From assembly GCA_030674185.1 (NCBI GenBank), contig JAPXFY010000012.1, positions 802,323 through 866,322 of the forward strand: a stretch of DNA of 64,000 nucleotides. The letters are read 5' to 3'. Of this stretch, positions 1-9,915 are shown one piece after another (position 1 is the stretch's first letter; the number at the start of each line of letters is the position of its first letter). A model generated the notes under the pieces. The model did no database searches, was not told the DNA's origin, and worked only from the letters and a program-made list of their open reading frames with translations. The translations under genes were made by a program, and so were the position numbers. The DNA is from Monoplex corrugatus. Lineage: Eukaryota; Mollusca; Gastropoda; Littorinimorpha; Ranellidae.

Positions 1-240
1 TGTTTAATAAGAAATCCAGAGGGCAGTGATAGGTAAGTGGGTGATGTCAGGGTGGGGGAATGATGGCCAGTTTACTTGCCTTTGGTGCAGATATGGTGTG
101 AATTTTATTTTGAAACAATTCTCATCCTGCACAAAACCCTGTGTGTTGACAAGGTCTTGAAATGGGGAAGTAGATGGTGGAGTGAGAAGGGACCTATGAA
201 ACTGTAGACTGACAAACTGATAGAAACACAAAGATGGCCA

Positions 241-335
241 GCAAACAGGTCAGTCTATGATATTGTGGGCTGGGATTGAACTCCAGATAACTAAGTCTTC
301 AGCTCTATCAAAAGAACCACCCAGACAAGGAGGAA
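241..335 (-). mobile_element. tRNA-derived SINE remnant (family B)
   Basis: On the minus strand this stretch has a Pol III B-box-like GAGTTCAATCC and matches a second copy at 40384-40460: both share GGATTGAACTC and TCAAAAGAACCA on the plus strand with similar spacing. The A box is not convincing. It is read as a decayed tRNA-derived SINE head; a different TE fragment is possible. Confidence 0.4.
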
Positions 336-729
336 AAAAAATGGTTGATATAGGAATTGAAGCAGGGACATCCTAGGGTGAGAGTTTTACTGGCTGTTGG
401 GCATTTTTATAATGGCACGGTCATGTCAATTGTCATTGTTTACCAGTGGGGTGAGGATGCCGCTGTTTGTGTTCCTCGTGGATGAAGACGCCATCTGTCC
501 TCATCCACCCTGTCTTGATGATCTCTATACAGCTGTCATTTGTCTTTGGACACAGTTGGTGTTTTTAACCACAGTTTGTAGTGTTGCTCTTTTTGTGGGT
601 ATGTCCGTTTGGTGCAGAGGTAGACAACTCACCATCTGGTGTTACTCCACAAGTTTGCCTGGGTTTGAATCCGTCTTAAGTCAACTTTGTGCTTGTGCCC
701 TGATGTGGCTATGTGCAGTCAGCTAGGCT
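336..729. other. No recognised feature
   Basis: There is a chance-length open frame (397-726, plus) with no recognisable domain. It stops just before the TTAA element that starts at 730. I see no splice-site-bounded coding segment. Bases 1-240 likewise show nothing I can name. Confidence 0.5.
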
Positions 730-1462
730 TTAACTCTTTGAAGACGTAATATAGTTGCCTTGCACAACCACTGTGGACGCGATCAACGGGACCTGCCACA
801 ACCCTTGGAGACGCACGATTTTGGGGGGTTTTCAAAAAATTCTCAAAAATACAGATTTTACAGCACAAGAACATATTTTATATCAAAATAAAATTCAATT
901 TACGCTCTTTGAGCTGAAGCTACATACAAGGACAATACATCTATTCTACTTACCTTCCTAGAAGGTGAAATGGGGTAGGGTTTTGGCTCTGGGAAAGAAG
1001 TTTTTGATTGACAGTAATCCAACACATAAAGTCAGTAAAACACCCATTCCTGACCAGGTAATCCAGAAATCCAGGTAATCCCAAGTCCTTGGTATGACCA
1101 GAAGATATAAAAGAACAAACACAGCTTTGTTTTCACACAGGTGAAGCAGCAAAGTGATTATGACGATCCTTTGAAGAAGAAGAAGAAGGCCTAAATGTCG
1201 CCATTTTGGTGCAAGGACGGTCACTCCGGTTGGTTTGGATTAAGGCAAAAACTGTAACCAATCGGGATAAAATCGATGCAAGGGAAGTAACAAACACTTC
1301 AGAAGATACCAAAGAGTGTTCCTATATGTGTAGTTAGTTCCCCTAGACCAGCGACCAGCTTGCATCTATTTTTAAAAACCGCAGCAGAATATCCGCTATC
1401 ACGTCTCTAATGGTTTGGCCAACTACAGCGGAATATCCGCTGTCACGTCTCCGAAGAGTTAA
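730..1462. mobile_element. piggyBac-like non-autonomous element, 733 bp
   Basis: The element is bounded by TTAA at both ends. The ends are inverted: TTAACTCTTTGAAGACGT at the left and TTAACTCTTCGGAGACGT (reverse complement) at the right. Near the right end a palindromic block (GCRGAATATCCGCT followed by CACGTCTC) is repeated twice, about 55 bp apart, like subterminal transposase-binding repeats. No transposase ORF is visible. TTAA target sites are typical of the piggyBac superfamily (family knowledge); the assignment rests on this and the TIR only. Confidence 0.7.
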
Positions 1463-1689
1463 AACATTAAGTCAAGTCTCTGATAATAGGTAGCTACCAT
1501 ATTTTTCATATTGTAATGTTTGGTTTAATATATATTAGGTTTTACAAAACAAAATTGAGGCAGCTGAAATGTGGTTTCCAAGAAGAATGTTAGAGTTCTA
1601 TAGACAGCAAAGAAAACAAGAAGTCTTGAAAGAAGCAAACACAAAAAGAACATAAATTAATGAAGAAGATCAGGAAAAGACAAGCAATG

Positions 1690-4130
1690 GGCGTCAGACC
1701 GTAGGTCCGCCCCGGGTTGTGTCATCGCAACTCGGCTACAGTTCTGTTGCGGTGACCACGAGCCCTCAACTCAGCTGCGGCTCTGTTGACTTTTTGTCAT
1801 TTTGCAGCCTTCACACTGCCCCTCACGGTAATCAACTCAGCTACGGTTCTGTCGATTCCGTACTCGCCCCCTCCATACAGCTCAACCCGGTTCAGCTGCT
1901 GCCATTTCAGCCCCAATGGCTGAAGGGCGACATGGGTATGGGTCTCCTTCGGGAGGCAGGAAGGCCAGCACTTGGGCAGAAAATGGCTCACCCCCTGGTT
2001 TGCCAGGCAGGACACCCCCTGCTTCGCCAGGCGGGCCAAGGGAGACAGCCCCCCTATTACGGGTGTCAGATCGTAGATCCACCCAGGTTGTCTCCCTTCC
2101 TCCTCCGCAGCCTGCTTGTGCCCCCGCTCCAACCTCTCTGTCCCATTCCGGACAGAGCACTTCGTCGCCTTGGCAAATGCCAAGCGACCCACTGCGGGCT
2201 GGCACATCTCTGTCCTATTCCGGACAGAATGCTTGGTCGTCTTGGCAAATGCCAACCAACCCCCAGCAGGCTGGCCCCTTGGGCACTGGGGATCCAGGGA
2301 CTCCATGGGCTCAGCCCATGACGCCTCCCATGGCACCGTACATGGCGCCATGGCAGCACTTCCCATCTATGGGATTTCCCCTGGCGTCATCCGCAGGGTA
2401 TACTTGGTGGCCCGGCTTTATGCCCAGTGCCCCATCCACGCAGGTGTCTGCCTTGCCTACCCCTCTGGACCCCCCGGGGTTGGATTCCTCCCCAGGGGTG
2501 CTCCCTGGGGCTTTTGACCCCGGTCCGTTTGGAGTTTGCCCACGCTCGGGCACTCCACGGTCCATCGCCTCCTCTGTAGGCAGTGCAGTGGCTCGCCTCG
2601 CACCTGCCTGGAGCCATGTCCACTGCACAAGAGGCCAAGGCTCCCTGCCCTGCCACAGCAGAGCTCACCTTGGTGCCCTTCCTCTTTCAGCCCCAGCCTC
2701 CTTTTTCCTAAAAGAGTCGGGCTTGATGGCTGACTCTGTGAGGAGGGCCCAAAGCAAGGTGAGGGGCACGAAGGCATAGGACATCCTTCCAGGCTCCATG
2801 CCTGACTTCCCTGGAGCTCTGGCTTACGGGAAATTCCTGAGGCCAGAGAAACTCCCTTTCCACAGAACGGTCTTTATGGCCCATGAGGCCATTCCAGAGT
2901 CGCCGCTCTCCTTCACACAGGAGGGCCTCCTCTTATGCAAGAGAGGTCTCGGGCCCAGCAGCGGCATATCTCCCTCTCGCAGCGCTGACTGGCAGACTGG
3001 GAGGAGACTGCCAGGAGGGGTCTGGAAGTGGATTCAGTGGTGGATTCCTTCTTGGGTGGTCTGGTGTCCGCTCTTCAGGACCCAGACTATGAACCCGTTT
3101 CTCTCCGTCAGTCCCTGTCTCTCCCGCAATGGTTGCTTCCATACAATCCATGGCGGAAAGGCCTCAAGTACTTGGCCGATGCCTTCGCCAGACTGCACCT
3201 CAATTCAGTCCTGGCGAGGCGAGATGCTGTACTCTTAGTCTTACCATCTTCGGTCACCCGCTCTTCATCTGCCAGAGCTTCCTTGAGCACTGTGCCACTT
3301 AGGTCTGGTTCCCTCTTTGAGACCCACGTGCAGGCCACTATCAAGAGTCGGGCCAAAATCAGGAGGGATCTCGCCCTTCACTCCGGTCCCGCTCGCCCCG
3401 TGGTGAAGCGCCCTGCTCCGGCAGCTCTCCCCCTTCCCAGGGGCCTCCACAGGAGACGTTTTTGCGCCTCCTTCAGCCCCAAAGGGGCTAGGGCAAGCAC
3501 CCCCCACAGGCGATCCTGTGGGAAGTCTGTCCCGACACACGGACACCTTCAGATGGAAACCCCTATGTCCATTCGTGATGCCTTGCACCTGGACGACTGG
3601 GGGATGTCCATCGATCTCAGAGATGCGTATTTCCATCTCCTTATTCACCCAAGGGACAGGACGTACCTCCGATTCGTTTGGAGGAACCGAATCTTCCAGT
3701 TCAGGGCTCTTCCCTTTGGGCTTCGCATCAGCCCTTGGTTATTCACAAAGGTGGGTCGGGAGCTGTGCACGCACGTTCAGGTCAGGGGTATCCTCCTCAA
3801 GGCCTATCTCAACGATTGGTGCCGGCTCCCGAGGGTCGCTTGGGTCCAATCATCAGTGACCAAATGGCACTCCCGGTCCTGGTTAGCCCAGGGAGTCCCT
3901 ATCACCCCCCCCCCCCCCCCCCCACTCCTCAGCAAGACTTGTTCACGGATGCGTCCTACTCCGGTTGGGGGCCCACGTGGGCCCGCTGACAGCAGCGGGT
4001 CAATGGTCACAAGATCTCCTTTCCTGTCACATCAACATACTTACCATGGCTCAGGCAGAGTCCCTCCCTTCCTCCCCGCCTTCCTGGTTCCTTCGATTTC
4101 ACAGTCAGGGTCTTGGTTTCCTTGAAAAGA
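1690..4130 (+). mobile_element. Decayed DIRS-like retroelement
   Basis: This is a GC-rich segment unlike its AT-rich surroundings. The left part (about 1720-2780) is a Pro/Ser/Gly-rich gag-like region with an internal 70-bp tandem duplication near 2130-2270. The right part encodes a DIRS-type reverse transcriptase followed by the start of an RNase H. The YR recombinase and any terminal repeats are not visible, so the copy is 3' truncated. It appears internally deleted between RT and RNase H, where a poly-C run sits (3906-3922). Several frame breaks make it non-functional. Confidence 0.75.
3028..3990 (+). pseudogene. DIRS-type reverse transcriptase / RNase H fragment
   Basis: RT motifs are readable in one frame: SIDLRDAYFHLLIHP, then RALPFGL...FTKV. 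The catalytic box reads YLNDW, where DIRS elements normally have YLDDW, so a catalytic Asp is lost. The RNase H start LFTDASYSGWG (about 3936-3968) lies in another frame, and its continuation (AHVGPLTAAGQWS) in a third, showing at least two indels. The linker between RT and RNase H is roughly 100 residues shorter than expected for the family. The gag/RT order and FTKV/YLDDW signature support DIRS over Ty3. Confidence 0.75.
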
Positions 4131-4290
4131 GGACGACTGTGCACATGCACAAGTAGTCTCAGTTATTGTCCTTTCAGACTTTATTGTTTATGAGGCAGGA
4201 ATGGCAAATCGCTGTCGCTTATTGCATCAGTGAGCCACGGTAATTATGTTAGATTAAACGTAATTTTAGAAGGAAAATTTCCTTTTATGT

Positions 4291-4600
4291 GTTTTATGAG
4301 GCAATAGAAATCTGAGTACCTAGTCACAACAGGAAAGCCAGCATTAAAAGAGCATCAGGTAGACCCAGGGAGAAAATATTAGTTTTGGAGAGTGGAAGAG
4401 GACAGAAAGGGTAGGAGATGTACTTCCAGTGACAAAAGATATATTTGTCAGCGTGCCATACAAAGTCACGGCCTATATCCCGGGTGAAGGTCACAACCTT
4501 CAGGAACATAGCGTGGTCTTGGTACGAGGAGGTCGTGTTCCTGACCTTCCTGGGGTCAAACAACGCTATGAGGCAAGGCACATGATGATGATGATGTTTT
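4291..4600 (+). mobile_element. LINE 3' end, interrupted by an MRPS12 fragment
   Basis: The flanking parts (about 4291-4463 and 4562-4600) align by eye with the LINE 3' end at 36500-36715. Both start in TTTTATGAGG, share CCTRGTCACAACRGGAAAGC and CAGGTAGACCCAGG, and end with GGCAAGGCAC followed by an ATG-rich tail. The 98 bp in the middle are not LINE but a copy of MRPS12 coding sequence. The element resumes at the matching base after the insert. Confidence 0.65.
4464..4561 (+). pseudogene. MRPS12: 98-bp duplicate of MRPS12 coding exon
   Basis: These 98 bp match 5033-5130 of the MRPS12 exon at all but a handful of positions, without length change. They include TATATCCCGGGTGAAGGTCA. The copy lies about 570 bp upstream in the same orientation, inside a LINE tail. 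It covers the most conserved S12 segment ([15 protein letters not shown]...). It lacks start, stop and the rest of the gene and cannot make protein. Confidence 0.85.
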
Positions 4601-4776
4601 ACTAGCGCTGCAAAGGGATTTCCCTATTCTTTCCTTTGGTCATAGATGGAACACAGCAGTGGACAGGTCTTTTACCATCAGGTTCTTACCAGACTGTAAA
4701 TGCAGTATTTTTATGAATACTGATGTAAGTTAAGCCATTACTTATAATATATATATTTGTAAATTTTTCTGCAGGA

Positions 4777-5186
4777 ATGACAGCGGGCAGAAACCAGCTG
4801 ACCAAACCCAGTTTCTGGAGCAGCTGGGTGACCTCCCCTCTGACACGCGCCATGGCAACGCTGAACCAGATGCACCGTGCGGGGCCACCAAAACGCAAGC
4901 CGCGTAAGGCGGGACCCTGGACGGACGACCTCAGTTAAGAGGGCTTGTCTTGAAGACGCTCATCAAAAAACCGAAGAAGCCCAACTCTGCCAACAGGAAG
5001 TGCGTACGCATTCGTCTGAGCACGGGCAAAGAAGTCACAGCCTATATCCCGGGTGAAGGTCACAACCTTCAGGAACACAGCGTGGTCTTGGTCAGAGGAG
5101 GTCGTGTCCCTGACCTTCCTGGGGTCAAACTTAAATGTGTTCGTGGAAAGTATGACTTGGCCCATGTCAAGAAAGTCCCTAAGTAA
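4777..5186 (+). CDS. MRPS12: Mitochondrial ribosomal protein S12 (coding exon, one-base frameshift)
   Basis: S12 is a core protein of the small mitoribosomal subunit at the decoding centre. A 3' splice site (pyrimidine tract, then GCAG at 4771-4774) precedes an ATG at 4777, so an upstream non-coding exon is likely. Frame 1 gives an N-terminal leader and the family hallmark [19 protein letters not shown]. The frame must then shift by one base near 4917 (run CCCTGG, one C short) to continue as [46 protein letters not shown] and a C-terminus ending HVKKVPK at TAA 5184-5186. Read through the shift, length (about 136 aa) and motifs are normal for animal MRPS12. Everything except this base looks intact, so either the base is an assembly error or this copy is recently inactivated. 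Confidence 0.9.
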
Positions 5187-5193
5187 TGGTTTT

Positions 5194-5198
<5 letters not shown>

Positions 5199-5258
<60 letters not shown>
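5199..5258. repeat. (TG)n microsatellite in MRPS12 3' UTR
   Basis: About 30 TG dinucleotides start 12 bp after the MRPS12 stop codon. Confidence 0.95.
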
Positions 5259-5300
5259 ATGTGTGTGATGTGCTTTGGCACACACAGACTGCCATTGAAG

Positions 5301-5306
5301 AATAAA
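5301..5306 (+). terminator. Poly(A) signal AATAAA of MRPS12
   Basis: A canonical AATAAA lies 115 bp after the MRPS12 stop codon. GT/T-rich sequence follows within 40 bp, as expected for cleavage and polyadenylation. Confidence 0.6.
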
Positions 5307-5439
5307 TGATCAAGCTGATGTTTTAACATGTTTTGTGTTTTGTTTTGATGAGTGAATGGTGGCGTTAGCATGTTGACATCTTTTGTATGTTGTGATGCAT
5401 GTGTGTACAGAACAGACAATGGCAGCAGTAACATTGATC

Positions 5440-5642
5440 AGAGTGGAATCACATTGTAATATATAATTGTATATAATATGCTCTCTATAATTTTCCATTG
5501 TTTTTCTTCTTTTCCCCATTTATAGCCATGTGTGAGTGTGTGTGCGCGCGTGCGTATGTGTCTGTTCAGCGCTTAGATTTGATTTCTATCAAGATTTTGC
5601 GCAATATGAATATTGTAATTATTATCATTATTATTATTATTG
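5440..5642 (+). mobile_element. L2-type LINE 3' UTR/tail fragment
   Basis: It matches the 3' tail of the LINE at 55511-58495 and the copies at 40690 and 42531. Shared pieces are CTCTCTATAATTTTCCATTG, an internal GT-rich tract, CAGCGCTTAGATTTGATTT, TTTTGCGC and a terminal (ATT)n. Only the 3' UTR is present. Confidence 0.75.
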
Positions 5643-5703
5643 ATCTCTATGGATGCACTGACAGTGTCGTGCATCATGTTGATGTCCAGGTGTCTGCAGT
5701 ACA

Positions 5704-6990
5704 TGGCACTACAGAATGGCTGTATTAATAATGACATTTATATGGCACCAAATCTTGATATATCAATGCCATGGCACTACAGAATGGCTGTATTAATAAT
5801 GACATTTATATGGCACCAAATCTTGATATATCAATGCCATGGCACTACAGAATGGCTGTATTAATAATGACATTTATATGGCACCAAATCTTGATATATC
5901 AATGCCATGGCACTACAGAATGGCTGTATTAATAATGACATTTATAATGGCACCAAATCTTGATATATCAATGCCATGGCACTACAGAATGGCTGTATTA
6001 ATAATGACATTTATATGGCACCAAATCTTGATATATCAATGCCATGGCACTACAGAATGGCTGTATTAATAATGACATTTATATGGCACCAAATCTTGAT
6101 ATATCAATGCCATGGCACTACAGAATGGCTGTATTAATAATGACATTTATATGGCACCAAATCTTGATATATCAATGCCATGGCACTACAGAATGGCTGT
6201 ATTAATAATGACATTTATATGGCACCAAATCTTGATATATCAATGCCATGGCACTACAGAATGGCTGTATTAATAATGACATTTATAATGGCACCAAATC
6301 TTGATATATCAATGCCATGGCACTACAGAATGGCTGTATTAATAATGACATTTATATGGCACCAAATCTTGATATATCAATGCCATGGCACTACAGAATG
6401 GCTGTATTAATAATGACATTTATATGGCACCAAATCTTGATATATCAATGCCATGGCACTACAGAATGGCTGTATTAATAATGACATTTATATGGCACCA
6501 AATCTTGATATATCAATGCCATGGCACTACAGAATGGCTGTATTAATAATGACATTTATATGGCACCAAATCTTGATATATCAATGCCATGGCACTACAG
6601 AATGGCTGTATTAATAATGACATTTATATGGCACCAAATCTTGATATATCAATGCCATGGCACTACAGAATGGCTGTACTAATAATGACATTTATAATGG
6701 CACCAAATCTTGATATATCAATGCCATGGCACTACAGAATGGCTGTATTAATAATGACATTTATATGGCACCAAATCTTGATATATCAATGCCATGGCAC
6801 TACAGAATGGCTGTATTAATAATGACATTTATATGGCACCAAATCTTGATATATCAATGCCATGGCACTACAGAATGGCTGTATTAATAATGACATTTAT
6901 ATGGCACCAAATCTTGATATATCAATGCCATGGCACTACAGAATGGCTGTACTAATAATGACATTTGTATGGCACCAAATCTTGATATAT
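5704..6990. repeat. 68-bp minisatellite, about 19 copies
   Basis: The unit begins ATGGCACTACAGAATGGCTG and ends TCTTGATATATCAATGCC. Copies are nearly identical. A 69-bp variant with one extra A recurs at about 5945, 6286 and 6695, i.e. every 5 or 6 units, giving a higher-order period. Short open frames inside are by-products. Confidence 0.95.
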
Positions 6991-7188
6991 CAATGAAATT
7001 AAAGTGCACATTCATCAAAACATTCACTCACAGTAACAAGGGTACGGTACACACACACAGAGCGGAAGGGATGTGGGACAAAAAGGTGGGGACATTGAGG
7101 GGGACATCACTGCTAGTCAAAAAGGTATGTCTTAAAGTTTGACTGGAAGACAAGAGTATGTAACTGTCAAATAGACTGTAGAGGCTGA

Positions 7189-7191
<3 letters not shown>

Positions 7192-7246
<55 letters not shown>

Positions 7247-7258
7247 GTGTGTGTGTGT
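7192..7258. repeat. (GT)n microsatellite
   Basis: About 33 GT dinucleotides with one interruption (GC). Confidence 0.95.
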
Positions 7259-7363
7259 TTGAAAATGACGATTCGTCCAGCAAGGTTGTGACACAAAGGC
7301 AGGGCAGCCAAAAAAATGAAAAGAATTTGTGATGATGACACAAACAGGTCAGACAGCTAAATG

Positions 7364-7414
7364 TCACACAGTATGACAGTGTATGTAAGTCTTCTGTCTT
7401 TGTTCATCCAGTTC
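7364..7414 (-). CDS. Weak candidate terminal exon (minus strand)
   Basis: After a possible acceptor (CTTATGAACATCCAG on the minus strand) an open frame reads ELDEQRQKTYIHCHTV, then stop. It sits immediately left of the 30-bp array, matching the exon-at-array-edge pattern seen elsewhere here. It is very short and has no independent support. Confidence 0.2.
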   Translation of the reverse strand, partial: ELDEQRQKTYIHCHTV

Positions 7415-7429
7415 CTGGATGTTCATAAG

Positions 7430-8415
7430 CACCACACAACAGACAACGTTTATAAGCACCACACAACAGACACAACGTTTATAAGCATCACACAACAGAC
7501 ACCAACGTTTATAAGCATCACACAACAGACACCAACGTTTATAAGCATCCACAACAGACAGTAACATCACACAAAGTTTATAAGCATCACACAAAGACAC
7601 CAACGTTTTATAGCATCACACAACAGACACCAACGTTTATAAGCATCACACAACAGACACCAAATTTATAAGCACACACAACAACACCAACGTTTATAAG
7701 CATCACACAACAGACAACGTTTATAAGCATCACACAACAGACACCAAGTTTATAAGCATCACACAACAGACACCAACATTTATAAGCATCACACAACAGA
7801 CACCAACGTTTATAAGCATCACACAACAGACACCAAGTTTATAAGCATCACACAACAGACACCAACGTTTATAAGCATCACACAACAGACACCAACGTTT
7901 ATAAGCATCACACAACAGACACCAACGTTTATAAGCATCCACACAACAAGCACACACAACGTTTATAAGCATCACACAACAGACACCAACGTTTATAAGC
8001 ATCACACAACAGACACCAACGTTTATAAGCATCACAACAACGTTTATAAGCATCACACAACAGACGTTTTAAGCATCACACAAAGACACAAACGTTTATA
8101 AGCATCACAGAACAGATACCAACGTTTATAAGCATCACAACAACGTTTATAAGCATCACACAACAGACGTTTATAAGCATCACACAACAGACACCAACAT
8201 TTATAAGATCACAGAACAGATACCAACGTTTATAAGCATCACACAACAACGTTTAAAAACATCACACAACAGACACCAACTTTATAAGCACACACAACAA
8301 CGTTTAAAAACATCACACAACAGATCGTTTATAAGCACCACACAACAAACATCAACGTTTATAAGCACCACACAACAAACCAACGTTTATAAGCATCACA
8401 CAACAGACATCAATC
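7430..8415. repeat. 30-bp minisatellite, about 33 copies
   Basis: The unit is like CACACAACAGACACCAACGT followed by TTATAAGCAT. Many copies carry single-base deletions or shortened variants (CACACAACAACG), so sequence accuracy or decay varies along the array. Confidence 0.95.
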
Positions 8416-8507
8416 AGGTACAAGCAACAAAGGAACATACCCACCTAACACACACACTGATTGGTAATACTAGTCACACACAAAACATACAACCAGCAGT
8501 CGCTGTC

Positions 8508-9154
8508 TCACACAACACAGAAAGCAGCAGACAAGGCCCAGTCATCCATTTCAACGTCAACTTTATTAGCAAAAAGTCCCAATACTAACAGAACTTCACA
8601 CCAAGATGGACAGAGCCCAACACAGGCCAATGCAGACAGCAATATGTTGCCACAGGTGACCTGTCGGACTTGGACCATAGGCACATGAATTGGTTCTATC
8701 ATTGAAGACTCACAACCACAGGCACCAGAGATGCTGACATGACACATTTCAACAGGCAGGAGGGAGAGGGAGGGAAGACTTGTGCCTCCACTTGTCTCCC
8801 ACCCCCTATATAAGTGATGAAAGATGGCTTCCTGTTGAAGCGAATGGAGATATTGTCCAAACCAGTGAACAACACAACAGTGTACATGGGTGGTGCTGGC
8901 ACATTCAACACTTGTGATGCTGTCAGCACAGCCTTTCATAATAAAATAATCTGCATGATGGCAGCTTGGTGACATATACATACTGTTACATGAAATATGT
9001 AATGCTGGCATTTGTCCTTTCACGTCCTCACCCTCTCCAACAGCTCCCAGCAGGAAAGGTGAGGGAGTGAAGGGGACAAAGTAAACCCCATAACTCAGTA
9101 AGACATGAGTGTGTAATGCAGCGGTCAGGACATTCCATATGTCGGTATGATACA
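8508..9154 (-). CDS. Candidate last coding exon / long open frame, unidentified
   Basis: On the minus strand a plausible acceptor (TTGTAAAAACTTCAG, AG at 9155-9156) is followed by about 215 codons without a stop (YHTDIWNVLTAALHTHVLLS near the start). I recognise no domain. The frame expects one carried base, which the exon at 11053-11141 would supply if 9722-9915 were skipped. Against it: composition is unremarkable, and an AATAAA (minus, 8561-8566) lies inside the frame, so this may instead be 3' UTR. A shorter alternative frame from the same acceptor stops at 9028. Confidence 0.3.
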
Positions 9155-9189
9155 CTGAAGTTTTTACAACATGAAACAACATTCTGTGA

Positions 9190-9368
9190 TTAACCCTTTG
9201 ACTCCCGCACCCTCTCCCTCAACATTCTGCATTGTCAACCATGCTAGCAAAGCAAAAACTTAATCCTTTTGACTCCCTCACCCTGCTAGGAAGCTGGTGG
9301 ATAGGGTGAAAGTGTCAAAGGTCAAGTTTTTGCAGTCGGTGGACTGGGTACAGGAGTCAAAGGGTTAA
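9190..9368. mobile_element. Composite TTAA MITE (nested hairpin), copy 1
   Basis: TTAA stands at both ends, with long inverted arms (TTAACCCTTTGACTCCCGCA on each side). An inner, nearly perfect hairpin (CCCTTTTGACTCCCTCACCC ... GGGTGAAAGTGTCAAAGGTC) lies in the middle. It belongs to the family whose best copy is 29686-29878. TIR and TTAA target suggest a piggyBac-type MITE. Confidence 0.75.
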
Positions 9369-9447
9369 TTAAAAGACAGGCACAATATGAGACATGAGTT
9401 GTGACACCAGCATGTAGGAGATGACCAGGGCGATCCGATACATTCAT

Positions 9448-9640
9448 TTAACCCTTTGACTCCTGCACACTGTCCACCAGCATCCTGCATTGTCAACCCA
9501 GCTAGCAAAGCAAAAACTTAACCCTCTGATTCCCCTCATCCTGTCCACCAGCTTGCTGCAGGAAGCTGGGTGGATAGGGTGAGGGAGTCAAAGAGTTGTT
9601 TTTGCAGTTGGTGGATAGGGTGCGGGAGTCAAAGGGTTAA
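9448..9640. mobile_element. Composite TTAA MITE (nested hairpin), copy 2
   Basis: Same structure as 9190-9368. Copies 1 and 2 plus their right-hand flanks (9390-9447 and 9641-9699) form a tandem duplication of about 255 bp: GAGTTGTGACACMAGCATGT recurs after each MITE. The second copy therefore arose by duplication, not by a second insertion. Confidence 0.75.
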
Positions 9641-9721
9641 CATGAGTTGTGACACAAGCATGTAGGAGATGGCCAGGGTGATCCGATATATTCATTTAAT
9701 GTTTCGATATCGATACAGTCA

Positions 9722-9915
9722 CTAGATATGAACAAGACAGTCCGAAATCCTTGCTTGATGATAACATGCGGCATGAATAAGGCGACACACGTAGCTGAAG
9801 GTCTGACTGAGATAATGAGATCTTAGTGAAACAAGTGACCAGCACTGTGTCGGCACTAGATGTCCTGTTGCTAGATGTTGTTGCCATGAATACACGTCAC
9901 CATGGTAACGGCAGT
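9722..9915 (-). CDS. Candidate terminal exon of the unidentified minus-strand gene
   Basis: The acceptor CACTGTATCCAG lies on the minus strand (AG at 9916-9917). Only one frame is open; it needs one carried base, which the exon at 11053-11141 supplies. It reads CRYHGDVYSWQQHLATGHLV, later SHYLSQTFSYVCRLIHAACY, and ends DCLVHI at TAG (9722-9724). An ATTAAA lies about 25 bp downstream. The first 45 bases are the template of the 62-bp array next to it: GTTACCATGGTGAC and CATGGCAACAAC occur in both. No family recognised. It could be internal if a weak donor is used. Confidence 0.45.

Noticed and set aside
397..726. 109-codon plus-strand gene
   Set aside because: No domain, no splice or promoter support, Cys/Leu-rich random-looking composition.
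4950..5186. MRPS12 starting at TTG 4950
   Set aside because: The conserved N-terminal part lies upstream in another frame. The true start is ATG 4777 (or 4852) with a one-base break near 4917.
9390..9447. Short minus frame YRIALVISYMLVSQLMSH as an exon
   Set aside because: No acceptor between the upstream stop and the frame. It is the flank of a duplicated MITE unit.
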